From: Bacillus sp. WMMC1349
GTDB taxonomy: Bacteria; Bacillota; Bacilli; Bacillales; Bacillaceae
NCBI RefSeq assembly: GCF_013155385.1
Contig: NZ_JABJUQ010000007.1
Coordinates: 2,462,001-2,526,000, forward strand
Direction of reading: 5' to 3'
Length of the DNA stretch: 64,000 nucleotides
Part shown: positions 59,533 to 64,000 of the stretch, one piece after another
Position numbering within the stretch: the stretch's first letter is position 1
Layout: each line of letters starts with the position of its first letter
The notes under the pieces: model-generated
What the model was told of the DNA's origin: nothing
Databases searched by the model: none
Seen by the model: only the letters and a program-made list of their open reading frames with translations
Made by a program: the position numbers and the translations under genes

Positions 59533-61853
59533 TTCTCTTCTCCCACTAGTGAATGCTTGAGAACTTCGTCCAAATGAGCTACAGGGATAAATGTCAGTCC
59601 TTCCCGTACACTTTCTGGAATGTCTTCAAGATCTTTTTCATTATCTTTTGGCATAATAATTGTTTTTAATCCAGCACGATGTGCACCTAAAGCTTTTTCT
59701 TTTAATCCGCCGATCGGAAGTACTCTACCTCTTAGTGTTATTTCACCCGTCATTCCGACACTACGGGAAACGGGACGATCTGTCAATGCTGATACAAGAG
59801 CAGTTGCCATCGTAATTCCAGCAGATGGACCATCTTTTGGAACAGCTCCTTCTGGAACATGGATATGAATATCATAGATTTCATGAAAATCGGGGCTGAT
59901 CTTTAGTTCCTCTGCTTTTGAACGAACATAGCTGAAAGCTGCTTGAGCTGATTCTCTCATCACATCCCCAAGCTTTCCTGTTAAAATCAACTTACCTTTC
60001 CCAGGAGATAATGATACTTCAATTGAAAGCGTATCTCCGCCTACTGTCGTGTAAGCAAGTCCTGTCACAACACCGATCTGATCATCAAGTTCAGCCTGTC
60101 CATAGCGGAACATTCGTTTCCCTAGATATTCATCAAGATTTTTTTCGGTTACTGTCATTCGTTTTCTTTCACCTGAGACAATTAATTTGGCTGCTTTTCG
60201 ACATACTGCCGCAATTTGACGTTCAAGACTTCGAACACCGGCTTCCCTTGTATAGTAACGGATAACATCAAGAACAGCCTGATCCTTCATCTGCAAATTT
60301 GTTTTTTTCAATCCATGTTCTTTAATTTGTTTAGGTAAAAGGTGATCTTTAACAATTTCCACCTTTTCTACTTCCGTATAGCCCGCAATCGTAATGATCT
60401 CCATTCGATCTCTTAGCGGTCCGGGGATTGTTCCTAAATTGTTAGCTGTTGCAATAAAAAGAACCTTTGATAAGTCAAATGTTTCTTCAATGTAATGATC
60501 ACTAAAGTTGTGATTTTGCTCAGGATCAAGAACTTCAAGCATTGCTGAAGCAGGATCTCCTCTAAAATCTGAAGCCATTTTATCAATCTCATCTAAAAGA
60601 AAAACAGGATTAATCTTTCCGGCTTTTTTCATTCCTTGAATAATCCGGCCCGGCATTGCACCTACATAAGTACGGCGATGACCGCGAATTTCAGATTCAT
60701 CTCTTACACCGCCAAGTGATATACGTACAAATTTTCGCCCGAGTGATTTCGCAATCGATTTGGCGAGTGAGGTTTTCCCCACTCCGGGCGGCCCAGCCAA
60801 ACATAAAATCGGTCCTTTTAAAGACTTAGTTAATTTTTGGACAGCTAAATATTCCAAAACCCGATCCTTTACTTTTTCAAGACCGTGATGTTCTTCATCG
60901 AGAATTTTACCGGCAAGCTTTAAATCTAGACTGTCTTCTGTTGCATCGGTCCACGGGAGAGAAAGAAGCCAATCGATATAGTTGCGAATCACTGAACTTT
61001 CAGCGGAGCTGGACGGGATTTTTTCATATCTATTCAGTTCTTTAAATGCCGTTTCTTTCACATGATCAGGCATTCCAGCCGCTTCAATTTTATCTGTCAG
61101 CTTTTGGACCTCTCCAGTTTTACCTTCTTTATCTCCAAGTTCTTTTTGGATCGCTTTCATCTGCTCACGAAGGTAGTATTCTTTTTGTGTTCTTTCCATT
61201 GACCGCTTGACGCGTTGGCCGATTTTTTTCTCAATCTCAAGTACTTCTTTTTCGTTGTGAATAAGATCGATTACTTTGTTTAGCCTTGCTTTAACATCAA
61301 TTGTCTCAAGTATTTCCTGCTTGTCTTTTAATTTAAGAGGAAGGTGAGAAGCAACGATATCCGCCATTCTTCCCGGTTCTTCAATATCTGCTACAGTGGC
61401 AAACATTTCAGCCGAGACCTTTTTAGAAATCTTTATGTATTGATCGAAGTGATCAAGCAGTGTACGCATAAGTGCCTCATCTTCTACGTCTTTTTCAGTG
61501 TCTTCATTTATTCGTTCGATCAGAACAGATGTATATTCATCTAGATCGTGATATTCGAGAATACGGGCGCGTTGAATACCCTCAACTAAAACGCGAATTG
61601 TACCGTTGGGTAATTTTAACATCTGCTTAATTTTCGTATAGGTCCCAAATACAAAAATTTCTTCTTCAGTTGGCTCGTCTATCGATATGTCACGTTGCGT
61701 TGCTAAAAAGATCATATGATCGTTCATCATCGATTGTTCAAGCGCCTGCACCGACTTTTCACGTCCTACATCAAGATGCAACACCATGGTCGGATAGACG
61801 AGTAAACCTCTTAAAGGGAGGAGCGGGATGTTTCGTTTCATTTCATCTGCCAT
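59529..61853 (-). CDS. lonA: ATP-dependent protease LonA
   Basis: Cytoplasmic AAA+ serine protease. 774 residues, identical in length to B. subtilis LonA. N-terminal LON domain ([20 protein letters not shown]), a coiled-coil region, Walker [12 protein letters not shown], Walker [10 protein letters not shown], and the protease domain with catalytic serine in [13 protein letters not shown] (about 677) and lysine in [14 protein letters not shown] (about 720). ACGGAGGTGTCAGTTAA precedes the ATG. Confidence 0.98.
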   Translation of the reverse strand: MADEMKRNIPLLPLRGLLVYPTMVLHLDVGREKSVQALEQSMMNDHMIFLATQRDISIDEPTEEEIFVFGTYTKIKQMLKLPNGTIRVLVEGIQRARILEYHDLDEYTSVLIERINEDTEKDVEDEALMRTLLDHFDQYIKISKKVSAEMFATVADIEEPGRMADIVASHLPLKLKDKQEILETIDVKARLNKVIDLIHNEKEVLEIEKKIGQRVKRSMERTQKEYYLREQMKAIQKELGDKEGKTGEVQKLTDKIEAAGMPDHVKETAFKELNRYEKIPSSSAESSVIRNYIDWLLSLPWTDATEDSLDLKLAGKILDEEHHGLEKVKDRVLEYLAVQKLTKSLKGPILCLAGPPGVGKTSLAKSIAKSLGRKFVRISLGGVRDESEIRGHRRTYVGAMPGRIIQGMKKAGKINPVFLLDEIDKMASDFRGDPASAMLEVLDPEQNHNFSDHYIEETFDLSKVLFIATANNLGTIPGPLRDRMEIITIAGYTEVEKVEIVKDHLLPKQIKEHGLKKTNLQMKDQAVLDVIRYYTREAGVRSLERQIAAVCRKAAKLIVSGERKRMTVTEKNLDEYLGKRMFRYGQAELDDQIGVVTGLAYTTVGGDTLSIEVSLSPGKGKLILTGKLGDVMRESAQAAFSYVRSKAEELKISPDFHEIYDIHIHVPEGAVPKDGPSAGITMATALVSALTDRPVSRSVGMTGEITLRGRVLPIGGLKEKALGAHRAGLKTIIMPKDNEKDLEDIPESVREGLTFIPVAHLDEVLKHSLVGEEK

Positions 61854-62017
61854 TTAACTGACACCTCCGTGACTTTAGTATGAATCATTATAATACAATT
61901 TTTTTATCTCTGCACAAAATAAAATAAGTCTACTGTAGTATACCCTTTCTTTCACTTCTGAAAAAGGAAAAGATGTCCTATCAGAAAACTTCTTTTCAAG
62001 AAGCCAAGCTATTTGCT

Positions 62018-62050
62018 CAAAAAATCCCCATCCGGCAAATGATGAGGATT
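62018..62050 (-). terminator. Terminator after lonB
   Basis: Stem AATCCTCATC / GATGGGGATT with a mismatch and an eight-base loop, then TTTTTT on the minus strand, overlapping the lonB stop. Confidence 0.7.
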
Positions 62051-63704
62051 ATACAGATTCTTTTTTAATGCCATCACTGTCTGGTTTTTCTGAAGGGGGA
62101 TTTACTAGAGATAAGTCTAACACTTCTTCCAACGTTTTAACCGGAATGATGTGAATCCCTTTCATTTGTTTTAAGATCGATTGAACATTTTCATTTGGAA
62201 TGATGACCGTTTTAGCACCTGCCAGTTTGGCTGCTTTAATTTTCGGGATCACACCACCGATCGGTTTCACTTGTCCGTGCAGGCTGATCTCTCCTGTCAT
62301 TGCAACTGTGTGGTCGATAGGAATTTTATGGATCGCTGAAAAAATACCGACTGCCATTGCAATTCCTGCTGATGGACCATCAACAGGTATCCCGCCTGGA
62401 AAGTTGATATGAATATCATAATCAGATGCTTTAACACCCATTGTTCTTAAAACAGTCATAACATTTTCAAGTGAACCCTTTGCCATGCTTTTTCGACGAA
62501 TCGATTTTGTCTGGTTGCCAATATTCTCTTCCTCTGCAATCCCGGTAATATTGATCGACCCTTTATCAAGCGCCTGATTAACAGTCACTTCAATTTCAAG
62601 CAAAGCACCGCTGTTTGGACCATGAACAGCCAGACCATTAACAATACCGATCTGTGGTTTTCTTCCGATTTTTTGTTCGTACTTCGGGGTGAGTTGACTG
62701 GAATGGATAACCCATTCAATATCCTCAATAGTTACTTGTTCACGTTCTTCAGTCAGAGCCATTCCGGCAGCGATTTGCATCATATTAACGACTTCGCGTC
62801 CATTTCTTGCGTAATTTGTCAGAAGGTTGAGACCTTCATCTGTAACAAGTTTATTTATTTTTTCTGCTGCTTTTTTCGCAACTATTTTCAATTCAGGTTT
62901 TTCAAGATCCCTGAAAAACACTTCAAGACATCTGGAGCGAATTGCAGGCGGAATTTCTTCAGGCATTCTTGTTGTTGCACCAATTAATCTAAAATCCGCT
63001 GGTAATCCATTCTGGAAAATATCATGAATGTGTTTTGGAATTTGGGTGTTTTCCTCACTATAATAAGCGCTTTCTAAAAATACTTTTCGGTCTTCAAGAA
63101 CCTTTAGCATTTTATTCATTTGAATCGGATGAAGTTCACCGATTTCATCGATAAATAACACACCCCCATGCGCATGTGTGACAGCACCCTGTTTTGGCTG
63201 AGGAATACCTGCCTGACCCATTGCTCCAGCTCCTTGATAAATCGGATCATGAACTGACCCAATCAACGGATCAGCGATACCCCTTTCATCAAAACGCGCT
63301 GTTGTCGCATCAAGTTCCACAAATACAGAGCCTTCTTGAAACGGTGAACACCGATTTTTTTTCGCTTCTTCCAAAACAAGCCGCGCAGCTGCAGTTTTTC
63401 CCACTCCAGGGGGACCATATACGATGACATGCTGGGGATTAGGGCCGCAAAGAGCGGCTTTTAGTGCTTTGATTCCATCTTCTTGTCCGACAATGTCTTG
63501 AAAATTTGTCGGTCTTACTTTTTCTGATAAAGGTTCTGATAAATGAATGGCTCTCATCTTTCTGAGCTGTTCCATCTCTTTTCTGGACTCTCTATCTATC
63601 GAGACCTTTTGTGTTCGTTGGTTTTTAAGCAAATTCCAAAAATATAAACCGATGATAATGCCAAAAAATAATTGTACAAAAAGTGCAATACTAGTCCAAC
63701 TCAA
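62049..63704 (-). CDS. lonB: Forespore ATP-dependent protease LonB
   Basis: Lon-type protease of the B (membrane) subfamily, expressed in the forespore of B. subtilis. 551 residues: N-terminal membrane helix at 3-24, a Walker A GPPGVGKT (97-104), Walker B FIDEIGELHP, an archaeal-like LonB AAA insert, and a protease domain with VDGPSAGIAMAV and the lysine in GGVIPKIKAAKLAG. The frame starts at 63737, but a TTG at 63702-63704 after GGGAGGGACCAGAGT gives (M)SWTSIALFVQLFFGI, as in B. subtilis. Confidence 0.95.
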   Translation of the reverse strand: MSWTSIALFVQLFFGIIIGLYFWNLLKNQRTQKVSIDRESRKEMEQLRKMRAIHLSEPLSEKVRPTNFQDIVGQEDGIKALKAALCGPNPQHVIVYGPPGVGKTAAARLVLEEAKKNRCSPFQEGSVFVELDATTARFDERGIADPLIGSVHDPIYQGAGAMGQAGIPQPKQGAVTHAHGGVLFIDEIGELHPIQMNKMLKVLEDRKVFLESAYYSEENTQIPKHIHDIFQNGLPADFRLIGATTRMPEEIPPAIRSRCLEVFFRDLEKPELKIVAKKAAEKINKLVTDEGLNLLTNYARNGREVVNMMQIAAGMALTEEREQVTIEDIEWVIHSSQLTPKYEQKIGRKPQIGIVNGLAVHGPNSGALLEIEVTVNQALDKGSINITGIAEEENIGNQTKSIRRKSMAKGSLENVMTVLRTMGVKASDYDIHINFPGGIPVDGPSAGIAMAVGIFSAIHKIPIDHTVAMTGEISLHGQVKPIGGVIPKIKAAKLAGAKTVIIPNENVQSILKQMKGIHIIPVKTLEEVLDLSLVNPPSEKPDSDGIKKESV

Positions 63705-64000
63705 ACTCTGGTCCCTCCCTGAAATGGTTTCGTTCATAATCGTCTGTCAAATAGTATTTCCTGATCAAGAAGGGAATAAACGTTTAGCCGAGATAATTTT
63801 GTTATAATTTACAGTTCTGTTTTTCACTTTGACATTATACGGGAACGGACTAACTATAACCTTTATTCGGTTAGATGATGTTTCATTCAGCCATTACTAT
63901 TTGCTAAGAAACACGTTGAAATATACAAAAAGTTGAAGTAAGACGTGTTCGGCCATATTGTATTGTGATACGACATTAGCCTGGCTCTTTTTGAAACAAT
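63705..64000. other. Upstream region of lonB, no gene seen
   Basis: About 300 AT-rich bases. clpX would be the next gene by synteny, but its end is not recognisable here. A forespore-type promoter is expected for lonB; no convincing match was found. Confidence 0.4.

Overview
The window is chromosomal DNA from a low-GC, endospore-forming member of the Bacillaceae, close to Bacillus sensu stricto. Gene content and order follow the Bacillus subtilis relA-apt-recJ ... lonA-lonB segment almost completely, and most proteins have the length known for the B. subtilis orthologue. No rRNA, tRNA or CRISPR array was seen. Nearly all genes lie on the minus strand, so transcription runs from high to low coordinates. 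Gene names and lengths quoted for B. subtilis come from memory; no search was run.

Layout. 1-7352: relA (cut by the window edge), apt, recJ, yrvD-like, secDF, comN. 7468-15243: spoVB and yrzE (plus strand), yrbG, yajC, tgt, queA, yrzS-like, ruvB, ruvA, bofC. 15465-20633 is the first accessory block: a small kinase-like gene (yrzF-like), a dispersed repeat, a decayed ABC-transporter ATPase joined in frame to a small membrane protein, a two-component system, sspH with its own terminator, a broken DinB-family gene, an inverted copy of the repeat, and an unknown 96-residue protein. 20741-28819: yebC, coxA, safA, the nadABC operon and the divergent nifS-nadR pair with a shared operator. 28941-35282: pheA, pheB, obg, spo0B, rpmA, prp, rplU with its leader RNA, spoIVFB, spoIVFA.

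35290-36780 is the second accessory block: a decayed IS200/IS605 element and the C-terminal part of a sugar PTS permease, placed between spoIVFA and minD. 36861-48548: minD, minC, mreD, mreC, mreB, radC, maf, spoIIB, comC, folC, valS with a T-box leader. 49011-53084: a small membrane protein, ysxE, spoVID and hemL, which is the last gene of the haem operon. 53109-58020: hemB, hemD, hemC, hemX, hemA, preceded by a PerR-type box. 58206-63704: ysxD, a third repeat copy, ysxC, lonA, lonB.

The block joins several systems: NAD synthesis with a dedicated cysteine desulfurase and repressor; glutamate-to-uroporphyrinogen III synthesis; rod shape and septum placement; queuosine tRNA modification with Holliday-junction processing; and many sporulation functions (SpoVB, BofC, CoxA, SafA, Spo0B, SpoIVFA/FB, SpoIIB, YsxE, SpoVID, LonB, SspH). 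SafA and SpoVID, which cooperate in coat assembly, are both here. Non-ATG starts with good ribosome-binding sites are common (yrbG, tgt, bofC, sspH, coxA, safA, nifS, nadR, spoIVFB, minC, hemL, ysxD, lonB).

I found no convincing wholly new system. The most unusual material is the repeat-flanked block at 16.2-20.3 kb, the MITE-like repeat itself (one relic appears to serve as a terminator), and the IS/PTS scar between spoIVFA and minD.
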